Source of the DNA: Jejuia sp040720935
GTDB lineage: Bacteria > Bacteroidota > Bacteroidia > Flavobacteriales > Flavobacteriaceae
Direction: 5' to 3'
Assembly: GCF_040720935.1 (NCBI RefSeq)
Contig: NZ_JBFDAE010000005.1
Coordinates: forward strand, 1-64,000
Length of the DNA: 64,000 nucleotides
Made by a program: the position numbers and the translations under genes. Of the stretch, positions 24,109 to 32,937 are shown piece by piece. Numbering within the stretch: the first letter of the stretch is position 1; each line of letters opens with the position of its first letter. Below the pieces are notes generated by a model, which ran no database searches, was not told where the DNA came from, and was given only the letters and a program-made list of their open reading frames with translations.

Positions 24109-24699
24109 CTATTTATAAAAATTCATTTCATCTAAATATTCCCAAACATGTTGCGGCAACATGGGCTGCACATTTTTTCCTTCTTTAATAGATTTTCGAA
24201 TAAAAGTGGAAGAGAGTTCCATGATAGGCGCATCAACAGCATGTATTTTTTTATGTCCGTCAAATTGGGTTTTATCCCGATTACTATCGGGGTCTTTTGA
24301 AATTCTAGGATACACATAAATATGATGTCCTTCTAAAATAAGCTCGTAATTTTTCCACTTGTGGAAACTTTTAAGATTGTCTTCGCCCATAATTAAAGCA
24401 AACTCATAATCTGGATGTTTTTCCTGTAAATAGGTCAAAGTATTTATGGTATAACTAGGCTGTGGTAAGTTGAACTCAATATCGCTAGGTTTTAGCTTGA
24501 TGTAATCTTTTGTGGCGCGATATACCATTTCCAAACGCTGGTAGTTATCCAGCAAGCTATTTTTCTTTTTAAAAGGATTGTGTGGTGTTACCACAAACCA
24601 AACCTGGTCTAAATCGCTATGTTCTGCCATATGGTTTGCAATTACCAAATGCCCGATGTGGATCGGATTGAAAGAACCAAAATAGAGTCCAACTTTCAT
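24109..24699 (-). CDS. nadD: Nicotinate-nucleotide adenylyltransferase
   Basis: 196 aa. Nucleotidyltransferase signature GLYFGSFNPIHIGHLVIANH at residues 4-23, then WFVVTPHNPFKKK, FALIMGEDNLKSFHKW and the C-terminal MELSSTFIRKSIKEGK. Makes nicotinate adenine dinucleotide in NAD synthesis. Between PRISK and HAVDAP it carries a DPDSNRDK-type segment encoded by a CCCGAT...ATCGGG palindrome, absent from the NadD proteins I remember. Third gene of yicC-gmk-nadD. Confidence 0.95.
   Translation of the reverse strand: MKVGLYFGSFNPIHIGHLVIANHMAEHSDLDQVWFVVTPHNPFKKKNSLLDNYQRLEMVYRATKDYIKLKPSDIEFNLPQPSYTINTLTYLQEKHPDYEFALIMGEDNLKSFHKWKNYELILEGHHIYVYPRISKDPDSNRDKTQFDGHKKIHAVDAPIMELSSTFIRKSIKEGKNVQPMLPQHVWEYLDEMNFYK
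24275..24292. repeat. Palindrome inside nadD coding sequence
   Basis: CCCGAT-TACT-ATCGGG, almost the same as the intergenic palindrome at 18115-18130. It keeps the reading frame and codes for a short acidic loop. Confidence 0.6.
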
Positions 24700-24707
24700 T
24701 TTATAGC

Positions 24708-25298
24708 TTAAGAATTTATAAAATTTGCAACTTGTTGTTCTGCTTCTTTGAGTGCTTTTTCTAAATTGTCATTAACAATTATTGTGTCAAAAAGGGGAGC
24801 GGTTGCTAATTCTGCCGAAGCTTTGGCAACACGCATATTTATTTTGTCTTCACTTTCGGTTTTACGTTTTTTTAATCGGATTTTTAATTCGTCAATACTT
24901 GGTGGTTTTACAAAAACAGCCAATGTTTCATCTGGAAATTTTCGTTTGATACGTAAGCCACCAGAAACATCAATATCAAAAATCACATTTTTACCTTTTG
25001 CCCAAATACGTTCTACTTCGGTTTTTAAAGTACCATAGAAATTATCGCGATATACTTCTTCCCATTCTAAAAATTCATCATTTTTAATCTTGGTTTTGAA
25101 TTCTTTGGCAGATAAAAAATAGTAATCCTTTGCATGTTCTTCATTGCCACGTTTAGCTCTGGAAGTTGCCGATATGGAAAATTCTAAATTTAAATCTTCA
25201 ATACCTAATAAATGCCTAACTATGGTTGTTTTTCCAGAACCAGATGGTGCTGAAAACACTATTAATTTGCCTTGTTTTTTATCTCGTTCTTTTGCCAC
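24708..25298 (-). CDS. gmk: Guanylate kinase
   Basis: 196 aa. P-loop SAPSGSGKTTIVRHLL at 15-30, then FSISATSRAKRGNEEHAKDYYFLS (GMP binding) and VIFDIDVSGGLRIKRKFP. Phosphorylates GMP to GDP. Full length; 8 bp before nadD and downstream of yicC, the usual flavobacterial order. Confidence 0.96.
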   Translation of the reverse strand: MAKERDKKQGKLIVFSAPSGSGKTTIVRHLLGIEDLNLEFSISATSRAKRGNEEHAKDYYFLSAKEFKTKIKNDEFLEWEEVYRDNFYGTLKTEVERIWAKGKNVIFDIDVSGGLRIKRKFPDETLAVFVKPPSIDELKIRLKKRKTESEDKINMRVAKASAELATAPLFDTIIVNDNLEKALKEAEQQVANFINS

Positions 25299-25371
25299 GA
25301 ATTCACGAATATTTTTTACTGAATACTTTTAATTTTGACTGGTTACTGCATACTGAGAACTGCCAACTTTT

Positions 25372-26229
25372 TTAAAGTACATTCAATAATTGTTCCTTAA
25401 TTTTTTCAAGTTCATCTTTCATTTGTACCACTAATTGTTGCATAGGGGCATAATTACTTTTAGAGCCAATGGTGTTAATTTCACGTCCCATTTCCTGACT
25501 TATAAATCCAAGTTTTTTTCCGTTAGAATCTTTTGAATTGATAGATTCAATAAAGTAGTTTAGGTGGTTTTTTAGGCGCACTTTTTCTTCAGTAATATCA
25601 AACTTTTCAATGTAATACACTAGCTCCTGTTCAAATCTGTTTTCATCATATTTTTCACGCAACTCTTGAACGCCTTTCAATAAACGTTCGCGAACACCGT
25701 CAACGCGTTCAGGATCCATCGCAATTACTTTTTCAAGAATTTTACTAATTGTAGCAATACGATTATTAAAATCCTTTTCTAGAACTTTACCTTCATTCAA
25801 TCTATAACTATTTAAATCGTCAACAGCTTTTTTTATTTCTGCTTCAATAATTTTCCATTCGTTTTCATCAATTTCTTCACGAACGGTGTTTAAAGCATCT
25901 GGAAAACGGACTGCCATTTTTAAAAGATCTATTTCATTACCATTCACAACCTGACTCAACTGCGCCATATATTGCTTTACAACAGGTGTGTTTATTTGCG
26001 TAGAAGTATCTTCTGCAGTTGCTTCTACAAAAATCGAAAAATCTATTTTCCCCCTAACCAATTTATCTGCCAAAAGCTTTCTTATAGTTAACTCTTTCTC
26101 TCTATAAATAGAAGGCATCCTCGCATTTAAATCTAAATTTTTGCTATTTAGGGATTTGAGTTCAATTGTAATTTTTTTAGTAGGCAATTGCAAAACAGAT
26201 TTTCCGTAACCTGTCATCGAATAAATCAT
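25372..26229 (-). CDS. YicC-family endoribonuclease
   Basis: 285 aa with both YicC halves: MIYSMTGYGKSV at the start, ELKSLNSKNLDLNARMP, RGKIDFSIFVE, and the C-terminal DUF1732 part ending HLNYFIESINSKDSNGKKLGFISQEMGREINTIGSKSN. YicC proteins cut RNA in E. coli. The invariant HE-rich metal region is present. Head of the yicC-gmk-nadD run. Confidence 0.92.
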   Translation of the reverse strand: MIYSMTGYGKSVLQLPTKKITIELKSLNSKNLDLNARMPSIYREKELTIRKLLADKLVRGKIDFSIFVEATAEDTSTQINTPVVKQYMAQLSQVVNGNEIDLLKMAVRFPDALNTVREEIDENEWKIIEAEIKKAVDDLNSYRLNEGKVLEKDFNNRIATISKILEKVIAMDPERVDGVRERLLKGVQELREKYDENRFEQELVYYIEKFDITEEKVRLKNHLNYFIESINSKDSNGKKLGFISQEMGREINTIGSKSNYAPMQQLVVQMKDELEKIKEQLLNVL

Positions 26230-26376
26230 AAATCATGTATTAAGTTATGCAAAGGTAATTAAAACTGAACGACAGTAAACTGGCAAAAATGTGTTAAAAC
26301 CATTCTTTCAAAGTCCGAATAGCGGTTTATAAAATAATTAATAGATACTTTTGTGAAAAAATAGACTAAAATTATA

Positions 26377-27522
26377 ATGAAGTATTTACCTAAGATTGCG
26401 ATTATTTTGTTTGTTTCTGTAGCTTTTTTTGGGTGCAAGGATAAAGCTGCTGAAAAGCAAGACATAAAGGAGTTAGTAGAAGAAAATGACGGGAACGTTT
26501 CGCAAAATAGTGTTGTAAAAAAGCTAGATAAAAAAGTAAAGGACAGTCTTATTTCTAATCCGCCCAGCGGTATGCTTTGGATACCGGCAGGCTCATTTTT
26601 ACAAGGCGCTGTACCCCAAGATAAAACCGCAATGGCGCATGAAAAACCACAGCATCCTGTTAGCGTAGATGGGTTTTTTATGGATATTACCGAAGTAACA
26701 AACGCCCAATTCAAAAAATTTGTAGATGACACAGGGTATGTCACCATTGCAGAACGCGAAATAGATTGGGAGGAAATGAAAAAGCAAATACCGGAAGGCA
26801 CTCCAAAACCGCACGATACTATTTTACAACCCGGATCTTTAATGTTTAAAAAAAGTAAATCTTCTTTGCCAAATTTATATGACTTTTCACAATGGTGGCG
26901 ATGGACTATCGGTGTCAATTGGAGACATCCTAGTGGAAAGGATTCTAATATCAAAGGGAAAGACAATTACCCAGTAGTGCATATAAGTTATGAAGATGCA
27001 ATAGCCTATTGCAAATGGGCTGGAAGACGTTTGCCAACAGAAGCAGAATGGGAATATGCGGCAAGAGGAACACAAAAAAACACCACGTATCTTTGGGGAG
27101 ATGATACATCGAAACTTTCTAAATATGTGAATAGTTGGGAAGGCGAATTTCCAGTAAATAACACCTTAGAAGATGGTTACGAAAGAACAGCACCTGTAAA
27201 AACATACCCTGCAAACACTTTTGGGTTGTACGAAATGGCAGGGAATGTTTGGGAAATAACGGGAGATTGGTACAATTTGGATTATTATAAAGAACTGGCT
27301 GCAACAGGAAAACCTGTTATCAATCCAAAAGGGGCCGCCAAGGCTTATAATCCAAATAATCCTTATTTAGAAGAAATCATTATAAAAGGCGGTTCTTTTT
27401 TATGTAGTGAATCCTATTGTGCAAGTTATCGCGTGTCTTCTAGGATGGGTACAAGTAAAGATTCCTCATCAGAACATGTTGGTTTTAGAACTGTGGCAAC
27501 ACCAGAAATGTTGGTGGATTAA
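26377..27522 (+). CDS. Formylglycine-generating enzyme-family lipoprotein
   Basis: 381 aa. Lipoprotein signal VAFFGC, then the SUMF1/FGE fold: MLWIPAGSFLQGA near 66, EKPQHPVSVDGFFMDITEVTNAQF, WAGRRLPTEAEWEYAARG, ANTFGLYEMAGNVWEITGDW and IIKGGSFLCSESYCASYRVSSR. The two cysteines in SFLCxxxYC are the copper-binding pair of true FGE, so it may activate sulfatases in the periplasm rather than being a structural homologue. No sulfatase gene is in the window. Confidence 0.87.
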   Translation: MKYLPKIAIILFVSVAFFGCKDKAAEKQDIKELVEENDGNVSQNSVVKKLDKKVKDSLISNPPSGMLWIPAGSFLQGAVPQDKTAMAHEKPQHPVSVDGFFMDITEVTNAQFKKFVDDTGYVTIAEREIDWEEMKKQIPEGTPKPHDTILQPGSLMFKKSKSSLPNLYDFSQWWRWTIGVNWRHPSGKDSNIKGKDNYPVVHISYEDAIAYCKWAGRRLPTEAEWEYAARGTQKNTTYLWGDDTSKLSKYVNSWEGEFPVNNTLEDGYERTAPVKTYPANTFGLYEMAGNVWEITGDWYNLDYYKELAATGKPVINPKGAAKAYNPNNPYLEEIIIKGGSFLCSESYCASYRVSSRMGTSKDSSSEHVGFRTVATPEMLVD

Positions 27523-28403
27523 TAAACGCAAGATTCCGGTTTGTTTTTAGCATAATAAGACTTAAAGTTTTTTGCCTTTAGATCTTTGCAACCGCATAAA
27601 TCCAATAATTTTAGATTTTTAAAATCTATGGGATGGCTTTCAGCTTGAAGTGAAATGTAACCTTCTGTTATTATTTCTCCGGCTTTGACCTTCCATGTAT
27701 CAGGATTCATACCCCAAGCTTTCCAGTTTTTACCTTTATAATGTTTATTTGGTATGGTCGCACCAATTTGAGGTAATTTAAAGCTAAGAACGGTATCTTT
27801 TTCAACAATGAAAGTCATTGATTCTCCTCCCATAACTATCGCTTCGGCATGCACCCATTGGTCACCAAAATAGGTTTTCGAGTTTGAAGAAATGCAATGT
27901 TCGTAATTAATGGTATCACCTATTACAACCGCCGTTCCCGGAGTACACACATTGGCTGTGGGACGTTCTCCATTATTTTTTAATCCACCAAGAAGCTGTA
28001 ATTCTACCGAGACTGGAAAATTTTGATGGTATGCATTGCTTTCAGCTGATTGCGAATGCAGCATCACACCACTATTTCTAACATTCCAATGCGAGCCTCC
28101 TTCTGTTTGTTCGCCAGTAAATCGATAATCAAACTTTAATTTATAGTAAGAATAGGGTGTGTTGTAATATATATGTGCAAACTTATTGTTGAAAGTTTCG
28201 TAATTATCATATTGTATGCTGATCATGCTGTCTTTAACGACGAAAGTTTCCTTATAGTTGTGGTTTAAATCTTCGCCAGTAAATTTTATAGTCCAGTTTG
28301 ATAAATCCTTACCGTTGAAAAGTGAAATCCATTCTTCAGCATCTATATTTTTTGAAACTTTCTTTTTTTCGGATTTGCATGAAAGTATTGAGATTAAAGA
28401 CAA
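27519..28403 (-). CDS. DUF1080 (3-keto-disaccharide hydrolase-like) protein with damaged start
   Basis: DUF1080 concanavalin-like domain: WISLFNGKDLSNWTIKFTGED near 25, GGSHWNVRNSGVMLHSQ, FPVSVELQLLGG and GYISLQAESHPIDFKNLKLLDL near the end. The readable frame can begin only at a TTG giving LSLISILSC, because a stop lies just upstream. An ATG at 28429 begins a good signal peptide (MKIKILIT) in another frame. One missing base near 28405 would join both into a normal lipoprotein signal. It overlaps the FGE stop by 4 bp. Confidence 0.8.
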   Translation of the reverse strand: MSLISILSCKSEKKKVSKNIDAEEWISLFNGKDLSNWTIKFTGEDLNHNYKETFVVKDSMISIQYDNYETFNNKFAHIYYNTPYSYYKLKFDYRFTGEQTEGGSHWNVRNSGVMLHSQSAESNAYHQNFPVSVELQLLGGLKNNGERPTANVCTPGTAVVIGDTINYEHCISSNSKTYFGDQWVHAEAIVMGGESMTFIVEKDTVLSFKLPQIGATIPNKHYKGKNWKAWGMNPDTWKVKAGEIITEGYISLQAESHPIDFKNLKLLDLCGCKDLKAKNFKSYYAKNKPESCVY

Positions 28404-28476
28404 GAGTGATTAAAATTTTGATTTTCATTTTTGAATGAAGTTGAATGTTATTGGACGTTAGAAAATTACAAATAAA

Positions 28477-28513
28477 AAAACCGTAAAACTTTTCAATAAA
28501 GTTTTACGGTTTT
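28477..28513 (-). terminator. Terminator after tRNA-Leu
   Basis: AAAACCGTAAAACTTT pairs with AAAGTTTTACGGTTTT around a short loop, and the minus strand continues with T residues. It lies directly after the tRNA. Confidence 0.85.
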
Positions 28514-28519
28514 AAAAAG

Positions 28520-28599
28520 TACTCAAGGCGGGAATCGAACCCGCACTCCGAAGAATTGGATTTTGAATCCAACGTGTCTACCAATTCCACCACTTGAGC
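28520..28599 (-). tRNA. tRNA-Leu (CAA)
   Basis: Minus strand: acceptor GCTCAAG/CTTGAGT, D arm with TGGTAGACA, anticodon stem TTGGA/TCCAA around loop TTCAAAA (anticodon CAA), long variable arm, T arm GCGGG-TTCGATT-CCCGC. Class II tRNA with no encoded CCA. Confidence 0.93.
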
Positions 28600-28685
28600 A
28601 ATTATTGGACGACAAAAATAATTTTTTTTCTTTAATTACACTCAAAAATACTGCGTAATATACTTTTTAGGTTAAAATAAATGTC

Positions 28686-28693
28686 TAAATTTG
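28686..28693 (+). promoter_or_regulatory. prs -7 box (TAAATTTG)
   Basis: Exact TAnnTTTG match 53 bp before the prs start codon. Confidence 0.6.
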
Positions 28694-28745
28694 CACCTCG
28701 TTTAAAAAAAGTAGTCTTTAAATACTATAAAACAACTAGTTAACT

Positions 28746-29687
28746 ATGCCCGTAGTCAATACCGAAGCTAAAATTTTTGCATGTACACAGAGTAAAGTCT
28801 TAGGTGAAAAGATAGCCAAAGCCTATGGTGCTAAGTTAGGAAACGTAATTACTTCAACATATAGTGACGGCGAGTTTCAACCTTCTTATGAAGAATCAAT
28901 TCGTGGGACTAGAATTTTTATAATTGGCTCAACACATCCAGAACCAAGAAATTTAATGGAAATGCTGTTGATGATAGATGCTGCTAAACGAGCTTCTGCT
29001 AGGCATATTACTGCTGTTATGCCATATTTTGGTTGGGCAAGACAGGATAGAAAAGATAAACCGAGAGTGCCGATTGCTGCAAAATTAGTAGCAAAAATGT
29101 TGGAAGCTGCTGGTGCGACAAGAATAATTACTATGGATTTGCATGCAGATCAAATTCAAGGTTTTTTTGAAAAACCTGTAGATCATTTATTTGCATCGAT
29201 AATATTTTTACCATATTTAAAAAGTTTAAACTTGCTTAATTTAACCATTGCTTCTCCAGATATGGGTGGTTCTAAAAGAGCTTATGCCTATTCTAAAGCT
29301 CTAGGAAGCGATGTTGTAATTTGTTATAAGCAACGTGCTAAAGCCAATGTGATATCGCATATGGAATTGATAGGCGATGTAACAGGTAAAAACGTGGTTT
29401 TGGTAGATGATATGGTCGATACGGCCGGTACATTAACAAAAGCAGCAGATTTAATGATGGAAAGGGGCGCATTGAGCGTTAGAGCTATTTGTACACACCC
29501 TATTTTATCGGGAAATGCATATGAAAGAATAGAAAACTCTAAACTTGAAGAGTTAATTGTTACAGACTCTATTCCATTAAAACAAGAAAGTGATAAAATT
29601 AAAGTATTGAGTTGTGCCGATTTATTTTCAGAAGTTATGGATAAGGTTCATAATAACAAATCAATCAGCTCAAAATTTGTGATGTAA
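28746..29687 (+). CDS. prs: Ribose-phosphate pyrophosphokinase
   Basis: 313 aa. Flexible-loop and nucleotide motifs present: STYSDGEFQPSYEESIRG, MLLMIDAAKRASARHITAVMPYFGWARQDRKDKPR, TMDLHADQIQGFFEKPVDHL and the PRPP loop VVLVDDMVDTAGTLTKAADLM. Makes PRPP from ribose-5-phosphate and ATP. Followed by rplY after 52 bp, a common pairing in this phylum. Confidence 0.97.
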   Translation: MPVVNTEAKIFACTQSKVLGEKIAKAYGAKLGNVITSTYSDGEFQPSYEESIRGTRIFIIGSTHPEPRNLMEMLLMIDAAKRASARHITAVMPYFGWARQDRKDKPRVPIAAKLVAKMLEAAGATRIITMDLHADQIQGFFEKPVDHLFASIIFLPYLKSLNLLNLTIASPDMGGSKRAYAYSKALGSDVVICYKQRAKANVISHMELIGDVTGKNVVLVDDMVDTAGTLTKAADLMMERGALSVRAICTHPILSGNAYERIENSKLEELIVTDSIPLKQESDKIKVLSCADLFSEVMDKVHNNKSISSKFVM

Positions 29688-29739
29688 ATCACAATAATTA
29701 AAGAATATGAATACTATTAAATATCAATAAATAACAATT

Positions 29740-30390
29740 ATGAAATCAATTACAATCAACGGATCTCAAAGAGAAAGCGTGGGCAAAAAAGCAACAAAAG
29801 CCTTACGTAATGCTGGTCAGGTTCCTTGCGTATTATACGGAGGAGACAAGCCATTTCATTTCTCAGCACCGGAATTAGCTTTCTCAAAACTTGTGTACAC
29901 ACCAAATGCGCATACAGTTGTGATTAATTTAGACAATGGAGAAACTTTAAACGCAGTTCTTCAAGACATTCAATTTCACCCCGTAACAGATAGAATCTTA
30001 CACGTAGATTTCTATCAGTTATTTGAGGACAAAGAAATTGCTTTAAACATCCCAGTCCACCTAGTAGGAAACTCTAAAGGTGTTAAAAACGGTGGTGTTT
30101 TAAGAAGAAACAACAGAAAGTTACGTATCAAGGCACTACCAGTAAACTTACCAGATTTTATAGAGATAGATATTACACCTCTTAAAATTGGAGATAAAGT
30201 AGCAGTAGAAGACTTGTTAAACGAAAAGTACACATTTTTGCATACAGATAATACTGTTGTTTGTCAAATTAAAACGGCAAGAACAGCAATTGTTGATGAA
30301 GAAGAGGAAGAAGAAGAAGGAGCTGAAGGAGAAGAAGGAGCAGCAGCAGAAGGCGCTGAAGCACCGGCAGCAGAGGCATCTCAAGAATAG
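29740..30390 (+). CDS. rplY: 50S ribosomal protein L25/Ctc
   Basis: 216 aa: L25 beta-barrel (SITINGSQRESVGKKATKALRNAGQVPCVLYGG) plus the Ctc-type C-terminal domain and an acidic tail with runs of Glu and Ala (EEEEEEGAEGEEGAAAEGAE). Binds 5S rRNA. The acidic tail is usual in flavobacterial homologues. Confidence 0.95.
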   Translation: MKSITINGSQRESVGKKATKALRNAGQVPCVLYGGDKPFHFSAPELAFSKLVYTPNAHTVVINLDNGETLNAVLQDIQFHPVTDRILHVDFYQLFEDKEIALNIPVHLVGNSKGVKNGGVLRRNNRKLRIKALPVNLPDFIEIDITPLKIGDKVAVEDLLNEKYTFLHTDNTVVCQIKTARTAIVDEEEEEEEGAEGEEGAAAEGAEAPAAEASQE

Positions 30391-30412
30391 AAATATCTTT
30401 AGGGATAGTATA

Positions 30413-30443
30413 AAGCATCTCCAGTTTGGAGATGCTTTTTTAT
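30413..30443 (+). terminator. Terminator of prs-rplY
   Basis: AAGCATCTCC-AGTTT-GGAGATGCTT hairpin followed by TTTTTAT. Confidence 0.9.
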
Positions 30444-30487
30444 TGGAAAAAACCTCAGAAACGACTTTATTTTTAAATTAAAAAATA

Positions 30488-30495
30488 TATCTTTG
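30488..30495 (+). promoter_or_regulatory. atpD -7 box (TATCTTTG)
   Basis: Exact TAnnTTTG match 61 bp before atpD, after the rplY terminator. Confidence 0.6.
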
Positions 30496-30555
30496 CACCC
30501 GAAAACTTAGAGAGGTTTTCATCAATTAAGTCGCATAACATTAAATACATAAGTA

Positions 30556-32064
30556 ATGTCTAAAGTTACAGGTAAAGTTGCACAAATAGTAGGGCCAGTT
30601 ATTGACGTTGAGTTCGCAGCGGGTTCAGAACTTCCAAAAATTTACGATTCATTAGAAATAAATAGACCAGATGGTTCTATTTTGGTATTAGAAGTACAAT
30701 CTCACATTGGTGAAGATACAGTACGTACCATTGCAATGGATTCTTCAGATGGTTTAAGTAGAGGAACTAAAGTTAATGCTACAGGTGCTCCTATTCAAAT
30801 GCCGATTGGTGATGATGTTTACGGACGTTTATTTAATGTGATTGGAGACGCTATTGATGGTCTTGGAGATTTACCTAAAGCTGGAAAAGCAGGTTTACCA
30901 ATACACAGACAAGCGCCTAAGTTTGAAGACTTATCAACTTCTACTGAAGTTTTATTTACTGGTATTAAAGTCATCGATTTAATTGAACCTTATGCAAAAG
31001 GTGGAAAAATTGGTTTATTTGGTGGTGCTGGTGTTGGTAAAACAGTATTAATTCAAGAGTTGATTAATAATATAGCAAAAGGTCACGGTGGTTTATCAGT
31101 ATTTGCTGGTGTAGGAGAAAGAACTCGTGAAGGAAATGACCTTTTAAGAGAGATGTTAGAATCTGGAATTATCCGCTACGGTGATGATTTTATGCATTCT
31201 ATGGAAGATGGCGGATGGGATTTATCTAAAGTTGATAAATCAAAAATGAAAGAATCTAAAGCAACGTTCGTATTCGGACAAATGAATGAGCCTCCTGGAG
31301 CACGTGCGCGTGTTGCATTATCTGGTTTAACTATTGCTGAGTATTTCCGTGATGGTGCTGGAGAAGGCCAAGGAAAAGATGTATTGTTTTTCGTAGATAA
31401 CATTTTCCGTTTTACACAAGCTGGATCAGAGGTATCTGCATTATTGGGTCGTATGCCTTCTGCGGTAGGTTACCAACCAACATTAGCAACAGAGATGGGT
31501 GCGATGCAGGAGCGTATTACTTCAACTAAAAGAGGTTCTATCACATCTGTACAAGCGGTTTACGTACCTGCGGATGATTTAACGGATCCTGCGCCTGCTA
31601 CAACCTTTGCTCACTTAGATGCAACAACTGTACTTTCTAGAAAGATTGCTGAGTTAGGTATCTATCCTGCGGTTGACCCGTTAGATTCTACGTCGAGAAT
31701 TTTAACTGCTGATATTTTAGGAAAAGAACATTACGATTGTGCGCAACGTGTTAAAGAGTTGTTACAGCGTTATAAAGAATTACAAGATATTATTGCCATC
31801 CTTGGTATGGAAGAATTATCTGAAGAAGATAAATTAGCTGTAGGTCGCGCAAGACGTGTACAACGTTTCTTATCTCAACCTTTCCACGTAGCAGAACAAT
31901 TTACAGGGATACCAGGTGTATTAGTTGATATTAAAGAAACTATCAAAGGATTTAACATGATTATGGATGGTAAATTAGATCGCCTACCAGAAGCAGCCTT
32001 CAACCTTAAAGGAACCATTGAAGAAGCTATTGAAGCTGGAGATAAAATGTTAGCTGAGGCGTAG
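30556..32064 (+). CDS. atpD: F1F0 ATP synthase subunit beta
   Basis: 502 aa. Walker A GGAGVGKTVLIQELI, Walker B region VLFFVDNIFRFTQAGSEVSALLGRMPSAVGYQPTLATEMG, and the DELSEED-type lever segment MEELSEEDKLAVGRARRVQRFLSQPFHVAEQFTG. Catalytic beta subunit. It is paired only with atpC; the other subunits are elsewhere, as is typical in Bacteroidota. Confidence 0.98.
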   Translation: MSKVTGKVAQIVGPVIDVEFAAGSELPKIYDSLEINRPDGSILVLEVQSHIGEDTVRTIAMDSSDGLSRGTKVNATGAPIQMPIGDDVYGRLFNVIGDAIDGLGDLPKAGKAGLPIHRQAPKFEDLSTSTEVLFTGIKVIDLIEPYAKGGKIGLFGGAGVGKTVLIQELINNIAKGHGGLSVFAGVGERTREGNDLLREMLESGIIRYGDDFMHSMEDGGWDLSKVDKSKMKESKATFVFGQMNEPPGARARVALSGLTIAEYFRDGAGEGQGKDVLFFVDNIFRFTQAGSEVSALLGRMPSAVGYQPTLATEMGAMQERITSTKRGSITSVQAVYVPADDLTDPAPATTFAHLDATTVLSRKIAELGIYPAVDPLDSTSRILTADILGKEHYDCAQRVKELLQRYKELQDIIAILGMEELSEEDKLAVGRARRVQRFLSQPFHVAEQFTGIPGVLVDIKETIKGFNMIMDGKLDRLPEAAFNLKGTIEEAIEAGDKMLAEA

Positions 32065-32075
32065 CCGAAGCTAAT

Positions 32076-32147
32076 GCTGAATTTATTTCAGCACCTTTTA
32101 AATTGAACCTTGAATAACATTAAACAGCCCCTGAAATAATTTCAGGG
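32076..32147 (+). other. Two hairpins between atpD and atpC
   Basis: GCTGAA/TTCAGC (32076-32092) and CCCTGAAA/TTTCAGGG (32129-32147). Neither is followed by a strong T run, so they are more likely mRNA stability or attenuation elements that set the ratio of beta to epsilon subunit. Confidence 0.5.
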
Positions 32148-32166
32148 TAGTAAAACAAGTTTTACC

Positions 32167-32442
32167 ATGTATTTAGAAATTGTATCACCTGAAGCAACTT
32201 TATTTAGTGGGGAAGTAGATTCTGTTGCTGTTCCTGGCGTGAACGGTGAGTTTGAAATGCTTAATAATCACGCAGCTATTGTATCTTTATTGAAAGAAGG
32301 TCAGGTAAAGATTGTTGGAAACATTACTTTGGAAGAAGAGGTTGAAGCCAAGTTTACAAAATCTGCAAAAGGTTTTTGGTTGGCAATTGACTCTGGGACC
32401 ATTGAAATGAAAGACAATAAAGTGATAGTTCTAGCAGATTAA
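32167..32442 (+). CDS. atpC: F1F0 ATP synthase subunit epsilon
   Basis: 91 aa: the N-terminal beta-sandwich only (MYLEIVSPEATLFSGEVDSVAVPGVNGEFEMLNNHAAIVSLL). The C-terminal helical hairpin that inhibits rotation in E. coli is missing, which is usual for short epsilon subunits of this phylum. Confidence 0.95.
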   Translation: MYLEIVSPEATLFSGEVDSVAVPGVNGEFEMLNNHAAIVSLLKEGQVKIVGNITLEEEVEAKFTKSAKGFWLAIDSGTIEMKDNKVIVLAD

Positions 32443-32464
32443 ACACTAATTATTATAATATACT

Positions 32465-32497
32465 AAACCCCGAAACATTAATGTTTCGGGGTTTTTG
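32465..32497 (+). terminator. Terminator of atpD-atpC
   Basis: AAACCCCGAAACAT pairs with ATGTTTCGGGGTTT around TA and is followed by TTTTT. Confidence 0.92.
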
Positions 32498-32529
32498 CAT
32501 TTTCGTGACTAACTGAAATAAAATAAAAT

Positions 32530-32631
32530 TTAATAAATAATAACTAATAGGTTAATAGCAATTACGGCAATAACTAAAACAGCCAGCCCAATTGCAAAGG
32601 ATCGATCTAGGATAGATTCTGATGTTTTCAT
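32530..32631 (-). CDS. Small single-TM protein (33 aa)
   Basis: ATG at 32631, TAA at 32530. Reads MKTSESILDRSFAIGLAVLV... followed by IAVIAINLLVIIY: a short polar start and one hydrophobic helix reaching the C-terminus. A similar 31-aa protein (MKKRLYIILLVVLIVLVIS..., 39583-39678) lies on the same strand 7 kb away. It sits directly after the first of two tandem small-RNA-like units. Function unknown; small TM regulators or stress peptides are possible. Confidence 0.5.
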   Translation of the reverse strand: MKTSESILDRSFAIGLAVLVIAVIAINLLVIIY

Positions 32632-32664
32632 AATGGATTAAGTTAGGGTTTCTTTTAAGGCTGG

Positions 32665-32787
32665 AATAAAAACCCTGTGCTGATAACACACAGGGTCTTC
32701 GGTAATTCTCTCTCAAAAGAATCGATTAATAGCTGATGTAAATGTAGTAGGAAGTATTCAAATAAAAAATACGCACTTCTACGTATT
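32665..32787 (-). ncRNA. Small-RNA-like unit 1
   Basis: Minus strand: palindrome AATACGTAG-AA-GTGCGTATT (32768-32787), 21 bp, a TACATTTA box close to the TAnnTTTG consensus, about 65 nt with GCTATTAAT and AGAGAATTA blocks, then ACCCTGTG/CACAGGGT hairpin and TTTTT. Unit 2 repeats this order exactly 150 bp away. Read-through would reach the 33-aa TM peptide gene. Confidence 0.5.
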
Positions 32788-32814
32788 TTTATGGTATTAC
32801 TGATATTTTATAAA

Positions 32815-32937
32815 ATGCAAAGAGCCCTAGATTTATAAAAAACCTAGAGCTCTTTTTAATTCTCCCTAAGAACTAATTAATAGCATTGTAAATGTAATAT
32901 ATGTTTGGATAAAAAAAAATACGTACTTGTACGTATT
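32815..32937 (-). ncRNA. Small-RNA-like unit 2
   Basis: Same order as unit 1: a perfect 7-2-7 palindrome TACGTAC-TT-GTACGTA (within 32918-32937), 21 bp, TACATTTA, then TGCTATTAAT and GGGAGAATTA blocks, then an AAAGAGCTCTAG/CTAGGGCTCTTT hairpin. The palindrome touches the stop codon of the NarL-type regulator gene. NarL-family proteins bind 7-2-7 inverted heptamers, so this regulator is the natural candidate to act here. Confidence 0.5.

Noticed and set aside
26259..26966. 235-aa frame opposite the formylglycine-generating enzyme gene
   Set aside because: It is antisense to a gene with clear FGE motifs, and its sequence is Cys/Ser/Phe-rich as expected from a shadow frame.
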